DNA from: CAZVBV01 sp964513975 | GTDB taxonomy: Bacteria > Patescibacteriota > Gracilibacteria > UBA4473 | Length of the DNA stretch: 29,655 nt | NCBI GenBank assembly: GCA_964513975.1 | Contig: CAZEON010000006.1 | Coordinates: forward strand, 1-29,655 | Reading direction: 5' to 3' | Shown here: positions 1 through 7,975 of the stretch, one piece after another | Layout of the letters: every line of letters starts with the position of its first letter | Position numbering within the stretch: the first letter of the stretch is position 1 | Program-made: the position numbers and the translations under genes | Notes under the pieces: model-generated | The model's database searches: none | The model's input: the letters and a program-made list of their open reading frames with translations, nothing else | What the model was told of the DNA's origin: nothing

Positions 1-1035
1 CACGTCATCAGCGCTCACAAGAGCGAATCGACTGTGGTGTCCAACGTTTTTGTCAGTAGAAAGATACTTAGCAGAAGCCACAACATCAGCGATGAGTGTC
101 TGTCCTGCCGGTACTACTACTGGAGGGTTGAAACGAAGTTCAACAATATCGTCGTTGTTAACAGATTTGTCGTTTCCAACTTTGAATCCATCAATTTCCA
201 ACCATACGTTATCGAAATCGTCATTGTCACCAAGTCCCAAACGAGTGTATGTCATAGAAGAAATTTCTACGTCACTGTCGTCTGAAGCAGTAACTTCAAC
301 CGTCAAGTAAGGTACTGACGTTGCGTTGTAAGGAACGTTTGTTCCTCGTGGAGTCATGTCTGAAAGAGTCACTTCAAGTGTTCCTTCAGCAGGTCCCATA
401 ATTGGTGCAACAACAAGTTGTGAGTTGTATGTGATGTGCGCTGTTTCAGCACGAGTTACAGCGTTTGATGGTCCAAATGTTCCATCTCCGTAACCTCTCA
501 TAAGCCCATTGTTGTATGCTGTTTCAACGTATCCGTAGAACCAGTCGCTTCCAGTCACATCATCAAAGTGAGGTGCTCCTGAAAGGTCTTGATCAATCTC
601 GAATGCGTTTACAACCATTTTAGCAACTTCAACTCGGTTGATACCAACACCTGGTCGGAAAAGTCCGTCCGGGTATCCGTTAATCCATCCGTAGTTGTAC
701 ATTGTTTCAACATAGTCGTAGTACCAAGCATCTGCTGATACGTCTGGGAAGTGTGGACCTCCTGTAGTATCAAAGTCGACGCCTGATGCGAGAACAATGA
801 CTTTTGAAACTTCTGCCCGATTCAATTGTCGGTTTGGTGCAAAAGATCCGTCATCATTTCCGCCCAAAACACCTTGGTCCATAAGCTCTTCGATAGCTTC
901 TTCGGCCCAAGATGGAATTTCCGCTGCGTCAGTGAAAGGCAACATTGCGCTTGCAACTGGTGCAAGAATAGTGAATGCCATAGCCACGAAGGCTACTGAG
1001 GCAACGCTTTTTTTAATTCGACTAAATAAGTCCAT
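1..1035 (-). CDS. S-layer homology (SLH) domain surface protein, 3' end outside window
   Basis: The gene starts at ATG 1035 (MDLFSRIKKS...) and runs off the left edge, so at least 345 residues are visible. Residues 1-30 form a signal peptide: a basic start, a hydrophobic run and an AxA-type end (APVASA). Three SLH domains follow at about 32-88, 93-150 and 155-210. The second has the GYPDGLFRP signature and the third GYGDGTFGP; each begins with an FxDV-like turn followed by aromatic residues. After them comes a beta-rich, Asp/Val/Thr-rich region like those of exported CPR proteins. SLH domains usually bind secondary cell-wall polymers, so this is probably an S-layer or cell-wall-anchored protein. 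No Shine-Dalgarno precedes the start. The nearest good promoter lies about 300 bases upstream, giving an unusually long leader. The missing C-terminal part would decide the exact role. Confidence 0.88.
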   Translation of the reverse strand, partial: MDLFSRIKKSVASVAFVAMAFTILAPVASAMLPFTDAAEIPSWAEEAIEELMDQGVLGGNDDGSFAPNRQLNRAEVSKVIVLASGVDFDTTGGPHFPDVSADAWYYDYVETMYNYGWINGYPDGLFRPGVGINRVEVAKMVVNAFEIDQDLSGAPHFDDVTGSDWFYGYVETAYNNGLMRGYGDGTFGPSNAVTRAETAHITYNSQLVVAPIMGPAEGTLEVTLSDMTPRGTNVPYNATSVPYLTVEVTASDDSDVEISSMTYTRLGLGDNDDFDNVWLEIDGFKVGNDKSVNNDDIVELRFNPPVVVPAGQTLIADVVASAKYLSTDKNVGHHSRFALVSADDV

Positions 1036-1344
1036 TTTAAGCGTGTTTTAATAAATAATTAATAATCGCCCGCTCTGCGAACCTGAGCAATGAGGTAATA
1101 AACCTCAGCGCCGAACGGTCATTAAGCAGGCGAGTGAATTTGTTTTCATTTCTCTCTAGAAAAGAGGTCTTCAAGCGAGTTTCGAATGAGTCATCTCGAA
1201 GCTCTCGACAGTCTCTTCCGGCCACGGGCATCAAAGACCGAGATCTTTTTCGCGCGGGAGAATGGTTTATGAAAGCCCCCTTTCGTACCATTTTACAGGC
1301 GAGACGGGAACCCCGGCTGGGGGCAAGCCGTCTAAATCTTCGGA
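1036..1344 (-). promoter_or_regulatory. Long structured 5' leader of the SLH gene
   Basis: This is most of a 575-base stretch without a gene (1036-1610). Transcription from the promoter at 1345-1372 would start near 1338 and give a leader of about 300 nt. Read on the minus strand it contains a hairpin closed by AGACGG/CCGTCT around a C-rich/G-rich inner stem (about 1302-1334), a nested hairpin AATGGT..ACCATT around GAAAG..CTTTC (about 1264-1296), and TGAGGT/ACCTCA near 1091-1107. It is more GC-rich than its surroundings. Overlapping ORFs on both strands have no family features and I treat them as chance. I do not recognise a known riboswitch, RNase P RNA, tmRNA or SRP RNA here. Confidence 0.5.
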
Positions 1345-1372
1345 ACCCTACGCTGGGAGCGAAAAAAGTCAA
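1345..1372 (-). promoter_or_regulatory. Putative promoter of the SLH gene
   Basis: On the minus strand TTGACT (1367-1372) is followed after 16 bases by TAGGGT (1345-1350). The -35 box is near consensus and the -10 box is weak. It is the best sigma70-like pair upstream of the SLH gene and would start RNA near 1338. Confidence 0.45.
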
Positions 1373-1492
1373 GTTTTCTCGCCGATATTCCTTCATAAAA
1401 TTCCAGACACTTAAACGAATGATTCTGCACTTTGTTACGGACTTTTTGACATTTTGGATTGACGATAGCATCGAAACGTTGTCTAAATGTCC

Positions 1493-1594
1493 GAGTTCGA
1501 ACTCTCCTACATTTTAGAGTTCGAACTCAATGTAAATATCCTAACCCGGGTTAGACTAGAATCGAATATCCGAGTTCGAACTTAGTTCGAACTC
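1493..1594. repeat. Cluster of perfect palindromes (GTTCGAAC and AACCCGGGTT cores)
   Basis: GAGTTCGAACTC occurs at 1493-1504 and 1517-1528. CTAACCCGGGTTAG lies at 1541-1554. At 1572-1594 two GTTCGAAC cores form a hairpin with 10-bp arms and a 3-base loop. Another GAGTTCGAACTC sits at 2388-2399, on the other side of the two small genes. The same CCCGGG core recurs at 2363-2376 and inside ileS. None of the copies in this cluster is followed by a clear T-tract, so they are not obvious terminators. Confidence 0.75.
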
Positions 1595-1610
1595 AAGTCA
1601 AAATGCAAAT

Positions 1611-1982
1611 CTACTCCGGGATTCTCCCCACTCCCAAGCTTTCTTTTGTTTTCCCTACTGACTCTTGAAGATTTTCAATAGCTTTTTGTGTGTCTTCAAT
1701 CGCTTGCTTGGTATCCATTACCGACTCCTCAATCTTATAATATTTATCGCTCCCTTCTTCTACTTTGTCTTTCAACGACTCTGCCAATGTGTTTAATTTC
1801 TCTTCTAACTTTTCCTTCTTTGCCATCAATCCCTCTAAGCTCATGTCTTTAAAAATCTCCTCCCCTGTTTTTTCTTCAATAAAATTCTTCAGTTTTTCCT
1901 TTGACCCAGAAAAATCCACATTATTGAAAATATACCCTCCAACGAGGATTATTACTACGAGGATGATGAGTCGTTTTATCAT
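1611..1982 (-). CDS. Small membrane-anchored coiled-coil protein, function unknown
   Basis: 123 residues. Residues 3-20 (LIILVVIILVGGYIFNNV) form one hydrophobic segment after a basic start, which fits an N-terminal membrane anchor. Residues 30-115 are Lys/Glu-rich with heptad-like spacing (for example EKLEEKLNTLAESLKDK), suggesting a long coiled coil on one side of the membrane. No catalytic motif is visible and I do not recognise a family. It lies 9 bases after the zinc-ribbon gene on the same strand, so the two are very probably co-transcribed. No Shine-Dalgarno is present before ATG 1982. The stop is TAG. Palindromes 17-118 bases past the stop separate it from the next gene. Confidence 0.7.
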   Translation of the reverse strand: MIKRLIILVVIILVGGYIFNNVDFSGSKEKLKNFIEEKTGEEIFKDMSLEGLMAKKEKLEEKLNTLAESLKDKVEEGSDKYYKIEESVMDTKQAIEDTQKAIENLQESVGKTKESLGVGRIPE

Positions 1983-1991
1983 GAGAAAGAA

Positions 1992-2315
1992 TTAAAAAAG
2001 TTCTCGCACGTCACGCCCTTGAAAATTTTTGAGAAATTGCGAAAGGTCTTTCACGGATTCTGGAGAAATCCCCTTCTGTCCTTTTTCAACAGAAGTCGGT
2101 TTCCTAATTGAATGATGAACCCGTTGAATAATTTCGATTTGTGCAAGCACCACCACCTCCGCAAAGCAATACGGACACGAAATAAAAAACTCAATATTCT
2201 TTGAACTCACTCTTTCAATATTGATTTCCGCTTCGTCAAAAAAAGCTCCACATTCCGGACAAGGTACATCTGTTCGTATCCTATCTATGATTTGTTGAAA
2301 ATGTGAAAATTTCAT
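1992..2315 (-). CDS. Small zinc-ribbon protein, function unknown
   Basis: 107 residues. Two Cys pairs, CPEC (residues 19-22) and CPYC (about 48-51), are spaced like a zinc ribbon; the second is followed by a hydrophobic strand (AEVVVLAQIEII). The C-terminal third is charged (SPESVKDLSQFLKNFQGRD). Such ribbons bind nucleic acid or protein, but nothing here points to a partner. It is the first gene of a two-gene unit with the coiled-coil protein. A TTGCCT-N17-CACAAT promoter places the start of RNA about two bases before ATG 2315, so the mRNA is probably nearly leaderless. There is no Shine-Dalgarno. Confidence 0.7.
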   Translation of the reverse strand: MKFSHFQQIIDRIRTDVPCPECGAFFDEAEINIERVSSKNIEFFISCPYCFAEVVVLAQIEIIQRVHHSIRKPTSVEKGQKGISPESVKDLSQFLKNFQGRDVRELF

Positions 2316-2323
2316 ACACTCTT

Positions 2324-2352
2324 ATTGTGAGTGGCTAAAAAATAAAAGGCAA
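2324..2352 (-). promoter_or_regulatory. Promoter of the zinc-ribbon/coiled-coil pair, near-leaderless
   Basis: On the minus strand TTGCCT (2347-2352), 17 bases, then CACAAT (2324-2329). The predicted first base of RNA is near 2317, two bases before the ATG at 2315. Confidence 0.45.
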
Positions 2353-2355
2353 ACG

Positions 2356-2376
2356 AAAAAACCTAACCCGGGTTAG
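2356..2376 (-). terminator. Rho-independent terminator after the PKD gene
   Basis: On the minus strand the palindrome CTAACCCGGGTTAG (2363-2376) is followed by G and six T. It lies 28 bases past the PKD stop codon. The folded stem is short (about 5 bp with a 4-base loop), but the U-tract is good. Confidence 0.6.
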
Positions 2377-2403
2377 ATTTTCCACTTGAGTTCGAACTCG
2401 GTT

Positions 2404-4842
2404 CTAGTAGCTCAACGCATTCCGGAATTCTTGCCGTGTCACTTCTTCTCCGAAGTCCACATTTCGTCCAGTAATCTTTCTGATCATCACCGTCGCCTGC
2501 ACTGACTCAACTTTCACGGTTGGATGAAAGAATGGGGCTGTCGTATATCGGTCTCGGTAACTCAAAAGTGATGATTGATAAAACCAGTCATTTTTCTTTA
2601 CATCAGAGAAAGGATTTACCCCTGGAACAATAAGCGACCGTTGTACACCGTAGACAAATACAGGCACCTCTTCCCTTTTTGAGTCTTGCAGTTTAAAAGT
2701 CAGTCCTGACAAATACGGTTCGTAGATGAAATAAAACATCTCTGCTCGAGAAAGTTCTCGATCTGGGAAAGAAATTTCACCCTTCTGTTGTTTTAAATAC
2801 TTGTAGAGAACACGCGTATCGGGACGCGCCTGCAATGGTTGCTCTCTCTTCATGTTTGGTTCGTATCCAGGATACCACTGCGATGCAGCAACTCGTTTTT
2901 CGTACGACTCAATCGGAACTTCTTTGTTTTGGAAATCAATTTCCGGTGTTGGATTGTCTTGTGGAGTTTCTGGATCTGGTTTCAATACATATTGAGAAAC
3001 CCATACCGCAAAATGAATCCTGTCTTCATTTCCAAACGCATCAATCACACGAAGCGAAATTTGTTTTTCCCCTGGAGTCGTAAACGTCTTTGAAATTTTC
3101 TCTTGTCCTGCAGCAACTTTTTGCCCTTTTGAAATCAAATCGTTATTTCCTTTGTAATCAAAATCCCACGCATATCGGAGTTCTCGTCCGACACTATCGA
3201 CAGCATCAAATTCAAAGATGGTCTTTGTATCCCCGTATCGACGCGTTGCTTTCACACGTGCTTTTGGATACTCATTATAAGGAAAGACGGTTACCACTCG
3301 CGCAATAGTTGAAACTTTTCCACCCTGATCTTGTGTTTGCATTCGCGCAATGTACTGACCGGCCTCTGTGTATCGCCACTCATATGATGTCATCGATCGG
3401 AATCGATTATCCCATTTTCCATCTCCATCCACATCGAACCGAATTTTGATTCGAGAGTTTGGTGTTTGAGAATCTTGTACCTTTGGAAAGAATCGAACTT
3501 TTTGTCCGACATATATATATCGTTGATCGACGGTAAAGTTTCCGTGAGGCGCTGAACTCGATACTACTTGAAGCGCTACCATGACGTCAGTAGATACAAG
3601 ATCTCGGTTTTGAACCTGCACCATTGGTTTGTAATTCGCCGGTCGAGAGTACACATGTTCTACGGCAGAGTTGGTGTGGAACGGAGTATCCCATACCCCA
3701 TCTCCTTCAAAATCCCATCGGTAGATAAATCCTGAACTTCCACCTCCTGTCTGTTTAATGCTTGATGTAAATCGCACCTTGTCTCCAGCCACAACCTTAA
3801 AGAAGGTTTGTTTTGTTTGCCCTGAAGTAAAGTATGTACTTCGTGTTTGGTTATACACCCGCACCTCTGCTCGATAGTCGAGGGGGTCTTCTTTTGTCGT
3901 CACCGTGACGAGTGTCTCTTCGCACTTTGGATGAGCTCTGTCATAACAGGTTCGTACTCGTACTTCGTGTTTTCCTGGAGCATCAAATTTCTTGAAGACG
4001 ATATTTTTTCCTTTAATAAATTCTTCTCCCGCAAAGCTCCATTCCATCCATGCGTGAGTAGGCGTTCTGGAGTGAGAAGCATCAAATCGAAAAACTGTGT
4101 CTTCCGTGTATCCCACCTTTCCTGGTGACACATCTACAATCGGAGCCACGACCACTGGAGAGGAAATTCTCATTTTCGGCCATGTTGTTCTCAGCATTGT
4201 TCGTCGAACAGAGGCCCCGCCTTTTGAAGTAAGGTTTTCAATTCCTCGAACTCGTTTGATTGTTCCGTCTTCAAATTTTACCTCTACCGTCGGCGAAACC
4301 TGTCCCACTTCATGAAGAGAGTAGGAATGCGTTACTATTTTTTGTTGAGAATACGATGTATCAAATCTTCCGTCAGAATCAAAATCCCATCGAGATATCA
4401 CTTTGTCTGGGTCTTCCGTTCGTGGGAGTGAAACTTTAAGCTCAAAATACGCTGGTTCTCCTGCTTTGATTTTCGTCGGACGAACAGATATCCATGCTTT
4501 CCGATAAATATCTCCGACAACCTTGTAGGTTCGATATGTTGATTGAATCATTGATGTATTTCGTTCTCGCACTTGCAGTTTTGCTCGTTGTGTTCCGAGA
4601 TTCATCGGTGTGTATTTTTGTCGAGAAGTTGATGACCAACTCGTCCAGGATTCTCCTCCTCTAAACTGAAATCGATACTCCAATCCTCCCTTTCGTCCTT
4701 GGGAGTTAAACGAGTCTGATGCATCAAAAGTGAATTCTTTCGCAATCTCTCCTGTGTTCGGCGAAACGGTTAGATTCGCTGTCGGCAGGGTCGATGCCCA
4801 GACCGTATTACAGAAGAAAAACGAGATAATACTCAAAATCAT
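2404..4842 (-). CDS. Exported PKD-repeat protein with C-terminal SLH-like domain
   Basis: 812 residues from ATG 4842. This start gives a clean signal peptide (MILSIISFFFCNTVWA) and lies one base after the predicted RNA start of a TTGTAT-N17-TATAAT promoter; a start 12 codons further upstream would lie upstream of the RNA start. About six PKD-like beta-sandwich repeats follow, several with the WDFDxDG calcium-like signature (WDFDSDG, WDFEGDG, FDVDGDG, WDFDYKG) and HxY/TF-type strand ends. The last ~130 residues contain NPFSDVKKNDWFYQ followed by FHPTVKVESVQATVMIRKI, which matches a divergent SLH domain lacking the GYxDGTF turn. It is probably displayed on the cell surface as a stalk or adhesin. 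A T-tract palindrome terminator follows. Confidence 0.85.
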   Translation of the reverse strand: MILSIISFFFCNTVWASTLPTANLTVSPNTGEIAKEFTFDASDSFNSQGRKGGLEYRFQFRGGESWTSWSSTSRQKYTPMNLGTQRAKLQVRERNTSMIQSTYRTYKVVGDIYRKAWISVRPTKIKAGEPAYFELKVSLPRTEDPDKVISRWDFDSDGRFDTSYSQQKIVTHSYSLHEVGQVSPTVEVKFEDGTIKRVRGIENLTSKGGASVRRTMLRTTWPKMRISSPVVVAPIVDVSPGKVGYTEDTVFRFDASHSRTPTHAWMEWSFAGEEFIKGKNIVFKKFDAPGKHEVRVRTCYDRAHPKCEETLVTVTTKEDPLDYRAEVRVYNQTRSTYFTSGQTKQTFFKVVAGDKVRFTSSIKQTGGGSSGFIYRWDFEGDGVWDTPFHTNSAVEHVYSRPANYKPMVQVQNRDLVSTDVMVALQVVSSSAPHGNFTVDQRYIYVGQKVRFFPKVQDSQTPNSRIKIRFDVDGDGKWDNRFRSMTSYEWRYTEAGQYIARMQTQDQGGKVSTIARVVTVFPYNEYPKARVKATRRYGDTKTIFEFDAVDSVGRELRYAWDFDYKGNNDLISKGQKVAAGQEKISKTFTTPGEKQISLRVIDAFGNEDRIHFAVWVSQYVLKPDPETPQDNPTPEIDFQNKEVPIESYEKRVAASQWYPGYEPNMKREQPLQARPDTRVLYKYLKQQKGEISFPDRELSRAEMFYFIYEPYLSGLTFKLQDSKREEVPVFVYGVQRSLIVPGVNPFSDVKKNDWFYQSSLLSYRDRYTTAPFFHPTVKVESVQATVMIRKITGRNVDFGEEVTRQEFRNALSY

Positions 4843-4849
4843 TCGGGTT

Positions 4850-4878
4850 ATTATACCATGAAACCCCTTCGAATACAA
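4850..4878 (-). promoter_or_regulatory. Promoter of the PKD gene, leaderless type
   Basis: On the minus strand TTGTAT (4873-4878), 17 bases, TATAAT (4850-4855). Predicted RNA start is 4843, one base before the ATG at 4842. A 28-bp element shared with the MgtC-like gene promoter ends 7 bases upstream of the -35 box. Confidence 0.7.
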
Positions 4879-4885
4879 GTGCGAT

Positions 4886-4913
4886 GTGGGTTAAAAGTGG
4901 ATAATTAACAACC
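4886..4913 (-). promoter_or_regulatory. Shared 28-bp upstream element, copy 1
   Basis: On the minus strand this begins GGTTGTTAATTATC and ends ACTTTTAACCCAC. It matches the copy at 6452-6479 in 27 of 28 positions. It contains an imperfect dyad (GTTG..CAAC around TAATTA). It lies 7 bases upstream of the PKD gene -35 box. Confidence 0.7.
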
Positions 4914-5017
4914 GATCGGAAATGTTAAATTTATTTCATTTAGAGCTTGCCATCTACAGCTTATCGTTTTTTAGATATTAGAAATTAGATATTAAACATT
5001 CTTTTTACCTTTTGCCT

Positions 5018-5046
5018 TTAACATTTAACATTATTTCCCCTACACT
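5018..5046 (+). promoter_or_regulatory. Putative promoter of the M16 peptidase gene
   Basis: TTAACA (5018-5023), 17 bases, TACACT (5041-5046). Predicted RNA start is near 5053, giving a 19-base A-rich leader without Shine-Dalgarno before ATG 5072. Confidence 0.5.
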
Positions 5047-5071
5047 TCACTCGAATTTACAAAAAAAACTC

Positions 5072-6334
5072 ATGAATATTCACACACGAACACTCAAAAA
5101 TGGTCTTAAATTGCAAGCCATTGAAATGCCAGGAACCAACGTTGTTACAACGTTAATCCTCGTTGGTGCAGGATCTCGATACGAAAATATATCGATCGCA
5201 GGAATCTCTCACTTTCTCGAACATATGTTCTTCAAGGGAGCCAAAAAATATGACACGCCAAAAGCCGTCGCCGAAGCAGTGGATAGTTTCGGAGGAGAAT
5301 TTAATGCCTTTACCGGAAAAGAATACGCGGGATACTACGTAAAATCAGGACAAGAAAATCTCGAAAAATCGCTCGACGTACTGTCTGACATGATGCTCCA
5401 TTCTCGATTTAATCCTGCGGAAATTGACCATGAACGAGGCGTGATTTTGGAGGAAATGGCAATGTATCTCGATGCCCCGATGTATCAGATCAGTTGGGAT
5501 TTCGAACAATTGGTGTTTGGAGATCAACCACTCGGGCGGGACCAGATCGGAACCAAGAAATTGATAAACTCCGTTACTCAAGCGCAATTCAAGCAATATC
5601 AAAAGGAACTCTATGTACCAGAAAATACCGTGATTACCCTCGCAGGAGCGGTGAATGAAAGAAGTCTCGATTTACTCGAACAATATTTCCAATTTGAAGA
5701 TTTAAAAAAGTCTCGAGAACAATCTCCTTTCGATGAAAATATTCATACCGAGAAATTTAAAATTCGCGTTAAAAAAACCGAGCAATATCACATTTCGTTA
5801 GGACTTCGTGCTCTCAGTGAAACAGATAATAGATTTCCCGTGTTGAAAGTGCTCGCCACAATTTTAGGAGGAAACATGAGTGCCCGAATGTTTCAAAATG
5901 TTCGAGAAAAAAAAGGACTCTGTTATTCAATCCGAACACAGATCGACGAATTCACCGATACAGGACTTCTGACAACACGCGCTGGTGTAAAACTCGATGA
6001 TGTATTGAAGGCGACACAAGCCATTCGCGATGAATATAACGATGTGGTCGAGAATGGGGTCAGGGAAGATGAAGTCGTAAAAGCAAAAAATTTCCTCTGC
6101 GGAAAAACCGATCTCAGCACTGAAGACACCGAGGAGGTCGCCCATCACTTTGCAAAAGACGCACTTCTCTATGGAACAAAGGAGGATTTCGATGCCTGGA
6201 AAAAACGTATTCGTGCCGTGACCAAAGATGAAGTCGACCAACTCGCACAAGAATTGCTCGTGGGAGAGAATCTCCGATTTGCAGGAATTGGGCCACAAGT
6301 TGATGAAGCCGAACTGCTGAAGATTATTTCGTAG
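5072..6334 (+). CDS. M16 family zinc metallopeptidase (pitrilysin / processing-peptidase type)
   Basis: 420 residues from ATG 5072; MNIHTRTLKNGLKLQ matches the usual N-terminus of the family. An in-frame TTG at 5012 would add 20 residues but lies upstream of the likely promoter -10 box. The inverted zinc motif HFLEH is at residues 47-51 and the downstream acidic ligand lies in the GVILEEM segment, so the enzyme looks active. The length is that of M16B enzymes such as MlpA/YmxG (two ~200-residue halves); the second half has the usual GGNMSARMFQNVREKKGLCYS segment. These peptidases degrade or process peptides, usually as dimers. No signal peptide is seen, so it is probably cytoplasmic. The gene is flanked by inverted copies of the 28-bp element and AT-rich repeats, which belong to the neighbouring promoters rather than to a transposon. 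Confidence 0.92.
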   Translation: MNIHTRTLKNGLKLQAIEMPGTNVVTTLILVGAGSRYENISIAGISHFLEHMFFKGAKKYDTPKAVAEAVDSFGGEFNAFTGKEYAGYYVKSGQENLEKSLDVLSDMMLHSRFNPAEIDHERGVILEEMAMYLDAPMYQISWDFEQLVFGDQPLGRDQIGTKKLINSVTQAQFKQYQKELYVPENTVITLAGAVNERSLDLLEQYFQFEDLKKSREQSPFDENIHTEKFKIRVKKTEQYHISLGLRALSETDNRFPVLKVLATILGGNMSARMFQNVREKKGLCYSIRTQIDEFTDTGLLTTRAGVKLDDVLKATQAIRDEYNDVVENGVREDEVVKAKNFLCGKTDLSTEDTEEVAHHFAKDALLYGTKEDFDAWKKRIRAVTKDEVDQLAQELLVGENLRFAGIGPQVDEAELLKIIS

Positions 6335-6451
6335 AGAAAAATGTAAAAGGTTAAAGGCGAAAACTAAAAATAAATCAGAAGTTCTAATTTTTAAAATTAG
6401 GATTTGGAGTTTATTTTAACATTTAACATTTTAAATTTAACATTCTCTACA
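6335..6451. repeat. AT-rich intergenic repeat (TTTAACATTTAACATT type)
   Basis: A low-complexity stretch rich in TTTAACATT and AAAATTAGGATT blocks. A similar sequence, diverged but in the same order, lies at 23520-23625, and a shorter inverted relative at 4980-5030. All lie directly before genes and may supply the AT-rich part of promoters. No hairpin terminator was found here. Confidence 0.45.
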
Positions 6452-6479
6452 GGTTGTTAATTATCAACTTTTAACCCAC
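6452..6479 (+). promoter_or_regulatory. Shared 28-bp upstream element, copy 2
   Basis: Same element as at 4886-4913 (27 of 28 positions) in the orientation of the downstream gene. The distance to the -35 box is again exactly 7 bases. The conserved placement suggests a binding site for a common activator or repressor. Confidence 0.7.
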
Positions 6480-6486
6480 TCCCCTC

Positions 6487-6515
6487 TTGTGTTTTAGTGT
6501 ATTTCGTGGTATAAT
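6487..6515 (+). promoter_or_regulatory. Promoter of the MgtC/DUF4010 gene, leaderless type
   Basis: TTGTGT (6487-6492), 17 bases, TATAAT (6510-6515). The predicted RNA start coincides with the A of ATG 6522. AAGGAG directly abuts the ATG but would not be transcribed, so it is not a Shine-Dalgarno. Confidence 0.7.
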
Positions 6516-6521
6516 AAGGAG

Positions 6522-7793
6522 ATGGACATACTTTTATTTCCAACAGGTCCGATCGCCTCACTCTTGATTGCCTCGTTACTGGGAGCATTCTTGGGGCTCT
6601 GGCGAGAAATGCAGGATCAAAAGAAAAATAGAGATAGTTTTATGGGACTGCGAACAATGTCTCTGCTTTGTTTGTTGGGAGCATTATCGACAATTTTTCC
6701 TCAATTCCCCACGCTTCCTCTTATTTTGTTTGGAGCGATAACATTATTGATTGCCATTGGACATGCTCATGGAAACTTTATGATGCAACGAATTGGAATG
6801 ACAAGTGAGCTCTCTGCTTTTTTGACATTTCTTATTGGAGTTTTGATCGGGTTTGAACAGCAAACACTCGCTATTCTATTAACGGTGTTTCTGGGTGGGG
6901 TTGGAGCGTTTCGAGATACATTACATAAATTTGCAAAAACACTCGAAGCTCGTGAATGGATTGGGCTTTTCCAGCTCGTTGCACTGTCTGCGGCAGTACT
7001 TCCATTCCTTCCTCGAGAAGCTATTGATCCATGGGGTGCCTTCGTTCCTTTTCATGTTTGGTTGCTAGTAATGCTGATCTCTGGAATTGGATTTGTAGGA
7101 TATTTTCTCATTAAATACTTAGGAACTCGCGGAGGAATTCCTCTGTTTGGATTTTTGGGGGCTATTATCTCCAGTACTGCCGTTACTATTTCAATGGCAA
7201 TTCGTTCGAAAAAAAATAATCTTCCTCAAATCTTTAGTGGAGGAATTTTAATTGCGTTGGCGACAATGCAAGCTCGAGTAGCATTGGAAGTTGTAATTTT
7301 GGGATCAAAAGAACTTCTTTCTTTCCTGATCGTTCCCATCAGTATGTCTCTTGCTAGCTCCGTGTTGGCTGGATATTTTTTCCTAAAATCAAAAAACAAA
7401 AAAAGTCGATTTTTCCAAAAGCCAGAAAATATAAAACTTGAACGCCCTTTTGAAATCATTCCTGCATTAAAATTTGGAGTCATTTTCATTGTCGTTCTTT
7501 TTGCACTCTCTCTTGGGCAACGTTACTTTGGAGATTCGGGAGTTTATGCCGCTGCTTTCCTTTCCGGAATTATTGATATTGATGCCATTGTGTTGTCTTC
7601 TCTCGAAGCTGTTCGCAATGGAGAACTCCTAACACAAACAGCTCAAACAGCAATTGCACTTGCCCTTTTTGTAAATACGATTGTGAAAGTTGGATACGTT
7701 GCCATCATGGGATCTCGGTCATTATTTCGAAATGTTTTGTGGGCCGTTGGGATTGTTACATTCGTTGGAGTGAGTGTTTTCTTATTGACGTAA
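6522..7793 (+). CDS. MgtC/SapB-type membrane protein with DUF4010 domain
   Basis: 423 residues, very hydrophobic, with about 10-12 membrane segments. The N-terminal third has the MgtC-like pattern: a GAFLGLWRE segment, then GLRTMSLLCLLGALS. The C-terminal two thirds match DUF4010: PWGAFVPFHVWLLVMLISGIG, GFLGAIISSTAVTISMA, and FGDSGVYAAAFLSGIIDIDAI near the end. Family members have been linked to Mg2+ homeostasis and to survival in hosts, but the transported substrate, if any, is unknown. The start rests on a leaderless promoter whose RNA begins at the ATG. The gene shares its upstream element with the PKD surface gene, so the two may be regulated together. No partner gene is nearby. Confidence 0.85.
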   Translation: MDILLFPTGPIASLLIASLLGAFLGLWREMQDQKKNRDSFMGLRTMSLLCLLGALSTIFPQFPTLPLILFGAITLLIAIGHAHGNFMMQRIGMTSELSAFLTFLIGVLIGFEQQTLAILLTVFLGGVGAFRDTLHKFAKTLEAREWIGLFQLVALSAAVLPFLPREAIDPWGAFVPFHVWLLVMLISGIGFVGYFLIKYLGTRGGIPLFGFLGAIISSTAVTISMAIRSKKNNLPQIFSGGILIALATMQARVALEVVILGSKELLSFLIVPISMSLASSVLAGYFFLKSKNKKSRFFQKPENIKLERPFEIIPALKFGVIFIVVLFALSLGQRYFGDSGVYAAAFLSGIIDIDAIVLSSLEAVRNGELLTQTAQTAIALALFVNTIVKVGYVAIMGSRSLFRNVLWAVGIVTFVGVSVFLLT

Positions 7794-7876
7794 TGAGAAA
7801 TTCAGGTAGTTTTTAGGTCGTTCTTTTTTGACATAGAAAAATCCTGTTGAACGGCTATCACCCGTGATTTCTTTAT

Positions 7877-7962
7877 TGTCATTCTGAGAAGCAACGCGAC
7901 GAAGAATCTTGTATTAAGTATGATAAGAGATTCTTCTCTCGCTTCACGAAATCAGAATGACA
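7877..7962. repeat. Inverted-repeat element with TGTCATTCTGA ends (MITE-like)
   Basis: Terminal arms TGTCATTCTGA (7877-7887) and TCAGAATGACA (7952-7962) are perfectly complementary; inner arms AAGAATCT (7902-7909) and AGATTCTT (7928-7935) extend the hairpin. A second element with TTGTCATTCC ends lies at 16223-16348. Such repeats are common intergenic elements in many bacteria. It lies in the 356-base gap between the MgtC-like gene and ileS, upstream of the T-box. Confidence 0.7.
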
Positions 7963-7975
7963 GAACGAAGATCAG

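Noticed and set aside
1037..1517. Overlapping ORFs of 127-144 codons on both strands before the SLH gene
   Set aside because: No family pattern, poor composition, and RNA-like hairpins cover the region; no tmRNA, RNase P or SRP signature was found either.
5012..5071. Upstream TTG start for the M16 peptidase
   Set aside because: It would add 20 non-conserved residues from AT-rich repeat sequence and lies upstream of the TACACT box; ATG 5072 matches the family N-terminus.
4886..6479. Composite transposon around the M16 gene, with the inverted 28-bp copies as ends
   Set aside because: The copies lie at a fixed 7-base distance upstream of two promoters, no transposase or target duplication is visible, and a regulatory element explains them better.
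7877..7962. Large hairpin as canonical Stem I of the T-box
   Set aside because: Its TGTCATTCTGA ends mark a widespread repeat type, and the AUU-containing loop at 7979-8015 gives a better specifier closer to the antiterminator.
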